Source: Deltaproteobacteria bacterium (GTDB taxonomy: Bacteria > Myxococcota_A > UBA9160 > PR03). From it: 64,000 bases of DNA. The position numbers and the translations under genes are program-made. Under the pieces are notes generated by a model. The model searched no databases and was not told the origin of the DNA. It was given only the letters and a program-made list of their open reading frames with translations. Numbering within the stretch: position 1 is the stretch's first letter; every line of letters begins with the position of its first letter. Below, piece after piece: positions 20,230 to 28,483 of the stretch. Location of the stretch: the NCBI GenBank assembly GCA_035063765.1, contig JAPSFT010000004.1, positions 1 to 64,000 of the forward strand. The letters are read 5' to 3'.

Positions 20230-22368
20230 TCAGCGCGGGCCGCCCGCGTCGGGCCGGGCGTCCTCGAGCGCGGCGGCCCAGGTCTCCCACTCGGCGTAGA
20301 GGGCGTCGAGCTCGGCCCGCAGGGCGCCGTGCTCGGCGTCGAGGGCGCGCGCGCGTTCGCCGTCGCGCAGCACCGCGGGGTCGGCGCGGCGCCAGGCCAG
20401 CTCCTCGAGGGTCTTCTCGCACGCGCCGATCCGGGTCTCGAGGCGGGCCAGGTGCCTCGCCGCCTTCTCTTCGGCGCGGCGGCGGTCCCTGGCTTGCCGG
20501 CGGGCCTCGGCAGGAGAGGGCGGGGGGGATACGGGGGCGCCGCCCTCTACCCGGGGGCTCGCGGGGGGATCGGAAGGGCGACCTTCGAAGGCGTCCTTCC
20601 GATGGCGGTGCCGAGCCTCGGGGGCCTCCTGATGAGCTGCGCTCGCCTTCGGCTCGCTGCGCGCGGCGCCGCCGCCTCCGGCGGCTGCGCTTGCCGGGTG
20701 CCCACCCTGCGCGCGGCTTCGAGCGGCCGCCACCTCGGGCGCGGCGGTCGTGGGGTCGAGGGCGCGGAGGTAGTCGTCGTAGTTGCCGGAGAACTCGCGG
20801 AGCTGGCCCTGGCGGACCTCGACGACCCGGGTGGCGACGGCGTTCACGAAGCTACGGTCGTGGGAGACGAAGAGGAGGGTGCCCTCCGAGCCGGCGAGCG
20901 CCTCCTCGAGGACCTCGCAGGCGGCAACGTCGAGGTGGTTGGTGGGCTCGTCCATGACGAGCAGGCTCGCCGGGCGCAGCAGGAGCTTCGCGAGCGCGAG
21001 GCGCGCCTTCTCGCCGCCCGAGAGCACGGCGACCGGCTTCTCGACGTCGTCGCCCGAGAAGAGCAGGGCGCCGAGGTGCCCGCGCAGGCGCGGCGCGTCC
21101 TGGAGGCGGGCGGCGCGCTCGAGCTCGCCGAGCACGCTCCGCTCCGGGTCGAGCGACTCGAGCTGGTGCTGGGCGTAGAAGGCGACGCGCGCCTCGTGGC
21201 CGAGCTTGCGCACCCCGCGGTCGATCGGCACCACGCCGGCGACGATCCGCAGGAGCGTGCTCTTGCCGGCGCCGTTCGGGCCCACGAGCGCCACGCGCTC
21301 GCCGCGCCGGACGCGGAACTCGAGGCCCCGGTAGACCCGCGTGTCGCCGTAGCCCTGCTCGACGCCTTCCAGCGTCACCACCGGGTCGCCGGTGCGCGGC
21401 GGGGCCGGGATGCGAAGCCGCAGGCGCGGGCCCTCGCGCGCCGCCTCGGGCGTGGCGTCGCGCGCCATGCGCTCGAGGAGCTTGATCCGGCTCTGGGCCT
21501 GGCGGGCCTTGCTGGCCTTGTAGCGGAAGCGCTCGACGAAGCGCTCCACCTCGGCGCGCCGGCGCGCCTCGTTCTCGCGGCGCGCCTCGTCCTGCTCGCG
21601 CCGCTCGGCCTTCGCCTCCTGGTAGCGGTCCCAGTTGCCGGCGTAGACGGCCATCGTGCCGCCCGCGAGCTCGGCGATCCGCGCCACGTGCCGGCGCAGG
21701 TAGGTGCGGTCGTGCGAGACCGACACCACGGCGCCGCGCCAGCCGGCCAGGAAGCCCTCGAGCCACTCGATGGCGGGGAGGTCCAGGTGGTTGGTGGGCT
21801 CGTCGAGGAGCAGCACCTCGGGCTCGGAGAGGAGGAGCTTCGCCAGCTCGACGCGCATGAGCCAGCCGCCGCTGAAGGCGCGCACCGGCCGCCCGGCGGC
21901 CTCCTCGTCGAAGCCGAGCCCGGCGAGGACCCGCGCCACCCGCGCCTCGCGCGAGAAGCCCTCGGCCAGCGCGAAGCGCGCGCGCAGGGCGTCGTAGCGG
22001 GCGGCGAGCTCGGGAGGCGGGTCCTCGCCGCGGCGGCCGTGCTCGACCATCCGCTCCTCGAGCCGGCGCCACTCGGCCTCGAGCGCGTCGAGGTGGCCGA
22101 GCGCGCGCGCCGCCTCCTCGCGCACCGGCCGCTCGATCGTGGGGTCGACCTCCTGGCGCAGGCGGCCGATCCGGACGCCGCGCGCCGCCACGACGCGGCC
22201 CCCGTCCGGCTCCTCCTCGCCCGCCAGCAGGCGCAGCAGGGTGGTCTTGCCGGCACCGTTCGGGCCGACGATCCCGAGCCGGTCGCCCGCGTGCACCTCG
22301 AGCGTCACGTCCGCGAACAGACGCCGGTCACCGAAGGTGCGGGCGAGCGATTCGGCGCGCAGCAACAC
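20230..22368 (-). CDS. ABC-F family ATPase with an expanded linker
   Basis: This 712-residue protein has two ABC domains with no membrane segment: Walker A GPNGAGKTTLL and GPNGAGKSTLL, signatures FSGGW and LSGGEKARLALAKLLL, and Walker B LLLDEPTNHLDLP and LVMDEPTNHLDVA. ABC-F proteins (Uup, EttA, YheS types) bind the ribosomal E site and relieve stalled translation. After the second ABC domain come about 80 Ala/Pro/Gly/His-rich residues, then a C-terminal coiled coil like that of Uup. The linker DNA (about 20530-20720) holds a nested palindrome and a copy of the dispersed repeat, so it probably grew by insertion. The start is GTG. Confidence 0.9.
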   Translation of the reverse strand: MLLRAESLARTFGDRRLFADVTLEVHAGDRLGIVGPNGAGKTTLLRLLAGEEEPDGGRVVAARGVRIGRLRQEVDPTIERPVREEAARALGHLDALEAEWRRLEERMVEHGRRGEDPPPELAARYDALRARFALAEGFSREARVARVLAGLGFDEEAAGRPVRAFSGGWLMRVELAKLLLSEPEVLLLDEPTNHLDLPAIEWLEGFLAGWRGAVVSVSHDRTYLRRHVARIAELAGGTMAVYAGNWDRYQEAKAERREQDEARRENEARRRAEVERFVERFRYKASKARQAQSRIKLLERMARDATPEAAREGPRLRLRIPAPPRTGDPVVTLEGVEQGYGDTRVYRGLEFRVRRGERVALVGPNGAGKSTLLRIVAGVVPIDRGVRKLGHEARVAFYAQHQLESLDPERSVLGELERAARLQDAPRLRGHLGALLFSGDDVEKPVAVLSGGEKARLALAKLLLRPASLLVMDEPTNHLDVAACEVLEEALAGSEGTLLFVSHDRSFVNAVATRVVEVRQGQLREFSGNYDDYLRALDPTTAAPEVAAARSRAQGGHPASAAAGGGGAARSEPKASAAHQEAPEARHRHRKDAFEGRPSDPPASPRVEGGAPVSPPPSPAEARRQARDRRRAEEKAARHLARLETRIGACEKTLEELAWRRADPAVLRDGERARALDAEHGALRAELDALYAEWETWAAALEDARPDAGGPR
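20569..20603. repeat. Nested palindrome within the ABC-F linker
   Basis: The 9-bp arms at 20569-20577 and 20595-20603 are exact complements. They enclose a separate 10-bp perfect palindrome at 20582-20591. The whole 35 bp can fold as one stem or a branched structure. It lies inside the coding sequence, in frame, within the low-complexity linker. Confidence 0.6.
20631..20670 (-). repeat. Dispersed repeat copy inside the ABC-F coding sequence
   Basis: On the minus strand this segment matches 15523-15556 beside tRNA-Leu at 32 of 34 bases. It encodes part of the unconserved linker of the ABC-F protein, so the insertion left the frame open. Confidence 0.65.
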
Positions 22369-22419
22369 GGCGGCAGGTTAGGACCCATCTCCTGAACCCG
22401 CTCCCGCCGCCAGGCATGC

Positions 22420-22436
22420 GCCTTCGGCGCGAAGGC
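22420..22436 (-). terminator. Possible hairpin downstream of the helicase gene
   Basis: GCCTTCG and CGAAGGC form a 7-bp stem with a 3-nt GCG loop 70 bp beyond the helicase stop, in the 137-bp gap before the ABC-F start. There is no T-run, so a termination role is uncertain. Confidence 0.3.
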
Positions 22437-22505
22437 ACGCACCTGGCCCGGTCCGGGGTCCATGAGGCGGGTTCCCGCAACGCGCCCTTCCGCCGCCGCG
22501 GCGCT

Positions 22506-25500
22506 TCAGCGAGGAGCCGCCTCGAGCGGTGCTCGCGGCGCGGGCCGGCGATCGCGCCGGGTTGCGGCGCTGCGGCCGTGTTCCGCCCCGGCGGCCCGCA
22601 CGCGCGCGCGTTCGAGGAGCTCCGGGAGCCGCCACGGGGTCGGGATCCGCACGCGCTCGCCGGTGCGGGTGCGGAAGAGCAGGTGGCCCTGCGCGAGCGC
22701 GCGCTCGAAGAGGTCGCGCAGGAGCGCGACGTCACGCTGGCAGTAGGCCTCGATCTCGGCGACGCGGCCCTCGCGCCACCACTGGAGCGACTGGAGGCCG
22801 TCGCCGCCCTTCGCGACCCCGAGGTTCACCTCGGCGAGGTGCCCGAGCGGGAGCCGGAAGCCGATCCGCTCGCGCACCGCGTCGAGCAGGTCGAAGGTGG
22901 GATGCCGCTCGAGCTCCCGGTCGGTGTAGCCGCGCAGCACCCGGTAGTCGAAGCCGAGCACGTTGAAGCCGACCACCAGCTCGGCCTCGGCGAGCCGCGC
23001 GAGGAGGGCCGGCACGTCGCGCTCGTGGAAGGTGTCGAAGCGCCCGGCAGCGGTGTCCCAGGTCACGGCCAGGGCCACCCGCATGAGGTGGGCGTTGTGC
23101 CAGCCGCCCACCTCCTCCGCGCTGCGCTGGGTCTCGAGGTCGAAGAAGAGGAGCCGGGGGGCCGGCGCGGGGAGCGCCTCGAGCGCGGGGGCGGCCGCGC
23201 CCGGCGCGGGCGGCTCGGGCGCCGGCCCGGGCGGCAGGCTCGGCAGCGGCTCGTGCGCGAGCAGCAGGCGCAGGGCACGCAGGGCCCCCGCCTTGTCGAT
23301 CGGGCGGTTGCCGCTCCCGCACTTCGGCGAATGGACGCAGGCGGGGCAGCCCGTCTCGCAGTCGCAGTCGCGGATCCGCTCGTGGGCGGCCTCGAGCAGG
23401 GTCTCGAAGCGGTCGAAGAGGCTCGTCGCGAGACCGAGGCCGCCCGCGTGCCCGTCGTAGAGGAAGATCGCGGCGCGTCCCACCTGGGGATGGGCGAGCG
23501 TCGTGATGCCGCCGACGTCGTGGCGGTCGCAGAGCGCGAAGAGCGGGAAGAGACCGAGCGCGGTGTGCTCGACGGCGTGGAGCCCGCCCATCGGGTGGAG
23601 CCCCTGCGCGCGCAGCGCGGCCGGGATCTCGTCCGGGATCTCGAGCCAGATCCCGGTCGTCTCGATCGCGGTCGGCGGGAGCGCCAGCGGCTCGCTCCCG
23701 AGCAGGTCCTGGCCGTGGATGCGCCGGCGCTCGAAGCCCGTGATGCGGGTCGTGACCCGCACGCGCCCCCGCACGAGGCGGAAGCAGCCGGCCGGCCGCG
23801 CCGCGTCGCGCCCGAGGATCTCGGTCTCCTTCTCCGCGAGCGCGCGCGTGAAGAAGGGCACGTCGACCGCGCGCACCCGCACGCGCTGGGCCTCGAGGTC
23901 GAGCGCGCGCACCAGGAACTGGCGCCCGCGGTGCAGGTAGACGGCGCCCTCGTGGCACTCGGCGAAGACGCGGCCGGCCCCGATGGTCCCGATGACCGGC
24001 GGCCGCTCGCCCGCAGCCGCCTCGAGCTCGATCGCGAAGCTGGCGCCGGCCTGGCGCAGGTCCACGTCGCGCTGCGGGAGCCGGCGCGCGGCGAACCACT
24101 CGCCGCCGGCCTCGCTGCGCAGGAGCCGCCCCGCCTCCTCGAGCGCGCGCAGGTTCGCGGCGGCGCCCGGCTCGGCGAGCCAGCCCTCGCCGGCGCGCAG
24201 CGGCAGCTCGTCGGCGGCGCAGGGCAGGTGGGCGCCCGCGATGTCGGCGTTGTGCGGATCGACGACCGCGTGCTCGACGTCGCGCTCGAAGAGCGCGTGC
24301 GGGTGCGCCATCAGGTACTGGTCGAGCGCATCGGGCTGGGCGATCAGGACGACGGCGCCGGCCTGCGCGCGCCCGACCCGGCCGGCGCGCTGCCAGGTCG
24401 CCATCTGGCTGCCCGGGTATCCGACCAGCAGGCAGACGTCGAGGCCACCCACGTCGATGCCGAGCTCGAGCGCGGAGGTCGAGATCACCCCGACGAGCTC
24501 GCCCGTGAAGAGCCCGCGCTCGATCTCGCGCCGCTCCTCGGGCAGGAAGCCGGCGCGGTAGGACGAGATCCGCCCGCGCAGCGCCGGCTCCGCCTCGACC
24601 ACCCACTGGTGGATCAGCTCGGTGACCCGCCGCGCCTTGGTGAAGGCGATCGTGCGCAGGCCGAGGCTCGTGGCGAGGCGGAAGAGCCGCGCCGCGGCGG
24701 TGTAGGGCGAGCCCGCCGGGTTCAGGAGCACGACGTGGCGCGGCGGGCGCGGGGCGCCGTCGGCCTCGATCACGTCGAAGCGGCGCCCGGCGAGCGCGGC
24801 GGCCAGCTCGCCCGGGTTCGCGATCGTGGCGGAGGCGGCGACGATCTGCGGCTGCGCGCCGTGGTGCGCCGCGACCCGCAGGAGCCGGCGCAGGACCTGC
24901 GCCACGTGCGCGCCGAAGACACCGCGGTAGGCGTGCAGCTCGTCGACGACGATCCAGCGCAGGGAGGCGAGGAAGGCCTGCCAGCTCGCATGGCGCGGCA
25001 GGATCCCGGCGTGCAGCATGTCGGGCGTCGTCACGAGGACGCGCGGGGGCGCTTCGCGGATCCGCCGCCGGCGCGCCGCCGGCGTGTCGCCGTCGTAGAC
25101 CTCGACGAGGCCCTCGCTGGCGAGTCCCAGTGCTGTGGCGCCCGCCACGAGGCGGTCGCGCTGGTCGCGGGCCAGGGCCTTCAGGGGGAAGAGGTAGAGG
25201 GCGCGCGCATCCTCGCCGGCCGCGGCCGCGCGCAGCACGGGCAGCTCGTAGACCAGCGTCTTGCCGCTCGCGGTCGGCGTCGCGAGCACCACGTCGGCGC
25301 CCGCGTCGAGGCGTGCGAGTGCGCTCCCCTGGTGGCGATAGAGGGCCTCGATGCCGCGCCGGGCGAGGGCGGGGGCGAGGGCGGCGTAGCCCGCCGGCCA
25401 GGCCTCGCAGGGCCGCGCCGGCTGCGCGGGCTGGCGTTCGTGGTGGCGGAAACCGTCGCGCAGCCCCTCCTCGTCGCGGAAAGCGGCCAGGAAGCGCGCG

Positions 25501-25637
25501 AGGCGATCGCCGTCGGCCTGCTCGGGAGGGCCCGCGCTCCCGCCCTCCGTCCCGGTCTGCTCGACAAGCCCAGCGCTCGCGCCGTCCGTCCCGGATCGGG
25601 GGCCGCGCCCGGGTCGAGCGGGTCGGGTGCTGCGCAC
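22506..25637 (-). CDS. DEAD/DEAH-box helicase (DUF1998 type) fused to an RNase H-like 3'-5' exonuclease domain
   Basis: This 1043-residue protein starts with a superfamily 2 helicase: motif I ATPTASGKT (about 119-127), motif II VDELH (231-235) and a C-lobe with TKARRV and RAGRVGRAQAG. A four-cysteine cluster (CDCETGCPACVHSPKC) is typical of DUF1998/MrfA (YprA) helicases. From residue 829 comes a DEDD exonuclease domain with D833/E835 (FFDLET), D897 (FNVLGFD) and YCQRD (Y965, D969), as in MrfB (YprB). In Bacillus subtilis MrfA and MrfB are separate proteins acting together on mitomycin C damage. This single chain probably joins unwinding and resection. The GTG start precedes about 45 low-complexity residues containing an imperfect internal duplication, so the true start may lie a little downstream. 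Confidence 0.88.
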   Translation of the reverse strand: MRSTRPARPGRGPRSGTDGASAGLVEQTGTEGGSAGPPEQADGDRLARFLAAFRDEEGLRDGFRHHERQPAQPARPCEAWPAGYAALAPALARRGIEALYRHQGSALARLDAGADVVLATPTASGKTLVYELPVLRAAAAGEDARALYLFPLKALARDQRDRLVAGATALGLASEGLVEVYDGDTPAARRRRIREAPPRVLVTTPDMLHAGILPRHASWQAFLASLRWIVVDELHAYRGVFGAHVAQVLRRLLRVAAHHGAQPQIVAASATIANPGELAAALAGRRFDVIEADGAPRPPRHVVLLNPAGSPYTAAARLFRLATSLGLRTIAFTKARRVTELIHQWVVEAEPALRGRISSYRAGFLPEERREIERGLFTGELVGVISTSALELGIDVGGLDVCLLVGYPGSQMATWQRAGRVGRAQAGAVVLIAQPDALDQYLMAHPHALFERDVEHAVVDPHNADIAGAHLPCAADELPLRAGEGWLAEPGAAANLRALEEAGRLLRSEAGGEWFAARRLPQRDVDLRQAGASFAIELEAAAGERPPVIGTIGAGRVFAECHEGAVYLHRGRQFLVRALDLEAQRVRVRAVDVPFFTRALAEKETEILGRDAARPAGCFRLVRGRVRVTTRITGFERRRIHGQDLLGSEPLALPPTAIETTGIWLEIPDEIPAALRAQGLHPMGGLHAVEHTALGLFPLFALCDRHDVGGITTLAHPQVGRAAIFLYDGHAGGLGLATSLFDRFETLLEAAHERIRDCDCETGCPACVHSPKCGSGNRPIDKAGALRALRLLLAHEPLPSLPPGPAPEPPAPGAAAPALEALPAPAPRLLFFDLETQRSAEEVGGWHNAHLMRVALAVTWDTAAGRFDTFHERDVPALLARLAEAELVVGFNVLGFDYRVLRGYTDRELERHPTFDLLDAVRERIGFRLPLGHLAEVNLGVAKGGDGLQSLQWWREGRVAEIEAYCQRDVALLRDLFERALAQGHLLFRTRTGERVRIPTPWRLPELLERARVRAAGAEHGRSAATRRDRRPAPRAPLEAAPR

Positions 25638-25741
25638 GGAGCTCTCCCGGTCCGCGCGGGGAGGTCCGCGGCCGGCGTGCTGGCGGGACGGGGTGAGGCG
25701 GTCGCAACGAGGGGAGGCGGGCGCGATCCTACCTTCCTTGC

Positions 25742-25769
25742 TTGACGCGCGCGAGCCCGCTCCTGCACT
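25742..25769 (+). promoter_or_regulatory. Possible promoter giving a near-leaderless Rrf2 transcript
   Basis: TTGACG (25742-25747) and a weak -10 TGCACT (25764-25769) are spaced 16 bp apart. Transcription would begin within a few bases of the GTG at 25779, which has no Shine-Dalgarno sequence. The -10 match is poor, so this stays tentative. Confidence 0.25.
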
Positions 25770-25778
25770 CTCCGCGCG

Positions 25779-26225
25779 GTGCGCTTCTCCCTCCAGGCGC
25801 AGTACGCGATCTGCGGCGTCTTCGACCTCGCCTACAACGGGCAGGGCGAGCCGGTCCCCGTGCAGGCGATCGGCGAGCGGCAGGGGATCCCCGCCCGCTA
25901 CCTCGAGCAGATCTTCCAGCGCCTGCGGCGCGCCGAGCTCGTGACCGGCAAGCGAGGCCCGGGCGGCGGCTACGTGCTCGCGCGGCCGGCGTCCGAGATC
26001 AGCCTTCGCGACGTGGTGGAGGCGGTCGAGGGCCGTGCCGAGCGCTGGCTCGCGCTCGAGCCCGACGCGCAGGCCCCCGTCCCGTACCGGCCCGCCTTCC
26101 TGTGGCCGCGCCTCGCCGATCGCTTCGCCGAGGTGCTGGCGGCCACCACCCTCGCCGACCTGTGCCGCGAGGCGCCGCAGGCGTCGGTGCAGCGCGCCGA
26201 CGTCGATCTGAGCTACGTGATCTGA
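25779..26225 (+). CDS. Rrf2-family transcriptional regulator without Fe-S cysteines
   Basis: This 148-residue protein starts with the canonical Rrf2 helix (MRFSLQAQYAICGVFDLAYN). A winged helix follows (VPVQAIGERQGIPARYLEQI, then RRAELVTGKRGPGGGYVLAR). IscR-type members ligate a cluster through three clustered cysteines in the linker; that region here has none, so it is probably not an Fe-S sensor of the IscR kind. The GTG start has no visible ribosome-binding site. The 3' end overlaps the convergent XRE gene by 13 bp. Its targets may include the adjacent sulfur genes, but no operator was recognised. Confidence 0.85.
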   Translation: MRFSLQAQYAICGVFDLAYNGQGEPVPVQAIGERQGIPARYLEQIFQRLRRAELVTGKRGPGGGYVLARPASEISLRDVVEAVEGRAERWLALEPDAQAPVPYRPAFLWPRLADRFAEVLAATTLADLCREAPQASVQRADVDLSYVI

Positions 26226-26497
26226 TTGCCCCCGGGCTCGGGCTCCGGCTCCGCGAGCAGCTCGACCGGATTGCAGTCGAGCCCGCCCGCGATCAGGCAG
26301 AGGGTCGCGAAGGGGATGCGCGCGTCCCGCTCCTCGACGGCGGCGAGGAGCGTCGGCCGCAGCGTCTCGCGCAGCCCGGTGGCGCGCTCGTGGGCGGCTG
26401 CGATCGCCTCCACCAGGTCGCGTTGCGACCAGCCGCGCGCGTGGCGCCGGCCGCGGATCCCGAGGCCGTCGGGCTGCACGATCCAGCCGTCGTCCAT
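26213..26497 (-). CDS. Small XRE-type helix-turn-helix protein
   Basis: This 94-residue protein contains a Cro/C1-type HTH: LGIRGRRHARGWSQRDLVEAI, with the conserved Q of helix 3 region and a C-terminal helix set ending GGLDCNPVELLAEPE. The insert between the early helices is longer than usual (AHERATGLRETLRPTLLAAV). Start choice is uncertain: ATG 26497 is used, with an in-frame ATG at 26515 also possible. Neither has a clear ribosome-binding site. It is convergent with the Rrf2 gene. Role unknown; a local repressor is the simplest reading. Confidence 0.6.
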   Translation of the reverse strand: MDDGWIVQPDGLGIRGRRHARGWSQRDLVEAIAAAHERATGLRETLRPTLLAAVEERDARIPFATLCLIAGGLDCNPVELLAEPEPEPGGNQIT

Positions 26498-26608
26498 CGC
26501 GCCCGAGTCTTGCATCCGCGCGGTGCCCCGCCAGCGGAGGCCGGGCGGGGGCGGCTCCGGGCGATGGGTCCTAGAATGCCGGGCTTCCCCCGCCCGAGAG
26601 GAACGATC

Positions 26609-26905
26609 GTGAGCGCGACGACGAGCGCCCGGGTCCGGATCCCCGCCGCGCTGCGGCCCCTGGCCGGCGGCCGCGCCGAGCTGCCGGTGGCGGCGGGCTC
26701 GCTGCGCAGCGTGCTCGAGGCGCTCGGCCGCGACGCGCCCGGGCTGCGCGAGCGCCTGCTCGACGAGGGCGGCGCGCTGCGCCGGCACGTCAACGTCTTC
26801 GTCAACGACGAGGACGTGCGCTTCCGGGAGCTGCTCGACACGCCGGTGCGCGAGGGCGACCGGGTCACGATCGTGCCCGCGATCGCCGGAGGGCGGAGCG
26901 CTTGA
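26609..26905 (+). CDS. MoaD/ThiS-like ubiquitin-fold sulfur carrier
   Basis: A 98-residue beta-grasp protein: VRIPAALRPLAGG, a helix LRSVLEALGRDAPGLRERLL, VNVFVNDEDVRF and the tail EGDRVTIVPAIAGG followed by three residues, RSA. Working MoaD, ThiS and CysO carriers end in GG, which is activated as a thiocarboxylate, so this form may need trimming. The next gene encodes a JAMM peptidase overlapping by 4 bp, and ATP sulfurylase follows. In Mycobacterium tuberculosis CysO and the JAMM peptidase Mec work in cysteine synthesis. GTG start with GAGAGGAAC upstream. A MoaD role cannot be excluded, but no other molybdopterin genes are present. Confidence 0.82.
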   Translation: MSATTSARVRIPAALRPLAGGRAELPVAAGSLRSVLEALGRDAPGLRERLLDEGGALRRHVNVFVNDEDVRFRELLDTPVREGDRVTIVPAIAGGRSA

Positions 26906-27438
26906 CGCAGAACGGCGCCAACGGGCCCGCCCGGCGGCGCATCGAGGTGGACCCCGAGCGTGCGCCCGCCGTCCTGCCGGCGGCGGTCCTGCACGAGGTC
27001 TTCGCCCATGCGCGCGAGGCCGACCCCGAGGAGTGCTGCGGCCTCGTCACCGGCGACGAGCGCGAGCCGTGGCGCCAGGTCGTGCGCTGCCGCAACGACA
27101 TGACCCTGCACCACCGGCGCGAGCCGGCCGCCTACCCGCGCGACGGCCGCGAAGGCTTCTACATGAACGAGCAGGACTACCTGCGCGCCGAGGACGAGGC
27201 CGAGGCGCGCGGCGAGCGCGTCACCTGCGTGTACCACTCCCACGTCGGCTGCGGCGCCTGGTTCTCGGAGCTCGACCAGGAGTTCGCCGATCAGCCGCTC
27301 TTCCCCTTCCCCGAGGCGTCCCACCTGGTGGTGTCCGTGATCGGCGGGAAGGTCGTGGACCAGGCGCTCTTCGTCCGGGAGCCCGGGGCCCCCGGTGCCG
27401 GGTTCAGCGGCCGGCTGGTGGTGCACGGCCGGTGGTGA
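26902..27438 (+). CDS. JAMM/M67 (Mov34/Mec-like) metallopeptidase
   Basis: This 178-residue protein keeps every JAMM zinc and catalytic residue: the glutamate in DPEECCGLV and the HxH-x7-S-x2-D motif in YHSHVGCGAWFSELD. A 50-residue insertion (HHRREPAAYPRDGREGF and following) precedes the motif. Bacterial members such as Mec remove cysteine from the CysO carrier or trim ubiquitin-like tails. It starts at TTG 26902 inside the stop of the sulfur-carrier gene, so the two are translationally coupled and probably form an enzyme-substrate pair. It ends with a GTG overlap into the next gene. Confidence 0.87.
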   Translation: MTQNGANGPARRRIEVDPERAPAVLPAAVLHEVFAHAREADPEECCGLVTGDEREPWRQVVRCRNDMTLHHRREPAAYPRDGREGFYMNEQDYLRAEDEAEARGERVTCVYHSHVGCGAWFSELDQEFADQPLFPFPEASHLVVSVIGGKVVDQALFVREPGAPGAGFSGRLVVHGRW

Positions 27439-28448
27439 GGGCGATCGCGGGGCTCGCGGCGGTGCTCTGGCTCGCCTGCGCCGGCGCCGGCGGCGTCGAG
27501 AAGAGCGAGCTGCCGGCCTCGCCCGTGGCGCTCCTGCAGCGCTCCGAGGAGGACTCCCTGCGCCGGCTCGACGCGCTCCACGACTGGGAGAAGCGCCAGA
27601 CGGGCTCCGGGAAGGAAGGCGTGGCGCTGATCGAGAACCTGGACGGGATGTACGGCGGCGAGCCCGACCTCGAGCGGCGCCTCGCCGGCGTGAAGGGTCA
27701 CCTCGTCCTGCTCGACCCCCGCACCGGGGAGACCAGGCGGCTCGAGAACGCCCCGCCCCAGGCGCGGCCGGCGGGCTGGTCGCCCGATCGCCAGCGCCTC
27801 CTGGTGGCGGGAACCTGGCGCGATCGCCGCCAGCTCTTCGTCTGGGACCGCGAGACGCGGCGCATCGAGATCGCGACGGCCGGCCCTGCGCACCACACGA
27901 CCGGCTGCTTCGCGGCGGGGGACCGGATGGTGGCGCTCGAGGTGGCGAGCCCGACCCTCGCGCAGGCGAGGTCGCGGATCAAGGTCTGGCCGCCGGGCGG
28001 CGGCGCACCGCGCGTGCTCGGCGAGGAGGCGTTCCACTTCGGCCTCGCCTGCTCGCCGGCCGAGCCCCGGATCGCGCTCGTGCGCGTCGATCCCGAGCAG
28101 GGACGCACGACGATCCTCGTGCAGGCGATCGACCCGCCGGGCGCTCCGGTCGAGGTGGCAAGCGGCGCGAGCCCCGTCTTCACACCCGACGGGGCATGGA
28201 TCGTCTACGTCGGCCGCACCACGAAGGGCCAGCGCCTGTACCGCGTACGCCCCGACGGCAACGGCCGGACGCCGCTCGGCGCGGGGATCACCGAGGAGAC
28301 CTTCCCCGCGGTGTCTCCGGACGGGCGCTTCGTGGCCTACGTGTCGACCGAGGAGAGCGGCCGCGAGCGGCTCTGGGTACGCCGGCTCGACGGGAGCGGC
28401 GACCGGCCGCTGCTCGGCAGCGGCGACGGCTCCCTGCCGGTGTGGTGA
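27435..28448 (+). CDS. TolB/WD40-like beta-propeller, exported protein
   Basis: This 337-residue protein begins with a hydrophobic export signal ending WLACAGAG; the Cys suggests a lipoprotein, though Trp at -3 departs from the usual lipobox. The body has TolB-type blades such as AGWSPDRQRLLVAG, PVFTPDGAWIVYVG and PAVSPDGRFVAYVS. These fold into periplasmic propellers used for protein or glycan contacts. The GTG start at 27435 overlaps the JAMM gene stop. It lies inside the sulfur cluster, but no catalytic motif is visible and its role there is unknown. Confidence 0.75.
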   Translation: MRAIAGLAAVLWLACAGAGGVEKSELPASPVALLQRSEEDSLRRLDALHDWEKRQTGSGKEGVALIENLDGMYGGEPDLERRLAGVKGHLVLLDPRTGETRRLENAPPQARPAGWSPDRQRLLVAGTWRDRRQLFVWDRETRRIEIATAGPAHHTTGCFAAGDRMVALEVASPTLAQARSRIKVWPPGGGAPRVLGEEAFHFGLACSPAEPRIALVRVDPEQGRTTILVQAIDPPGAPVEVASGASPVFTPDGAWIVYVGRTTKGQRLYRVRPDGNGRTPLGAGITEETFPAVSPDGRFVAYVSTEESGRERLWVRRLDGSGDRPLLGSGDGSLPVW

Positions 28449-28483
28449 ATCGCTGGGGTGAATCGAATCGTGAAGGAGGACGG

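Noticed and set aside
25540-25625. Imperfect duplication in the N-terminal helicase coding region
   Set aside because: Two copies of a G-T-(D/E)-G-x-S-A-G stretch are visible but diverged. It is more likely low-complexity drift than a functional repeat.
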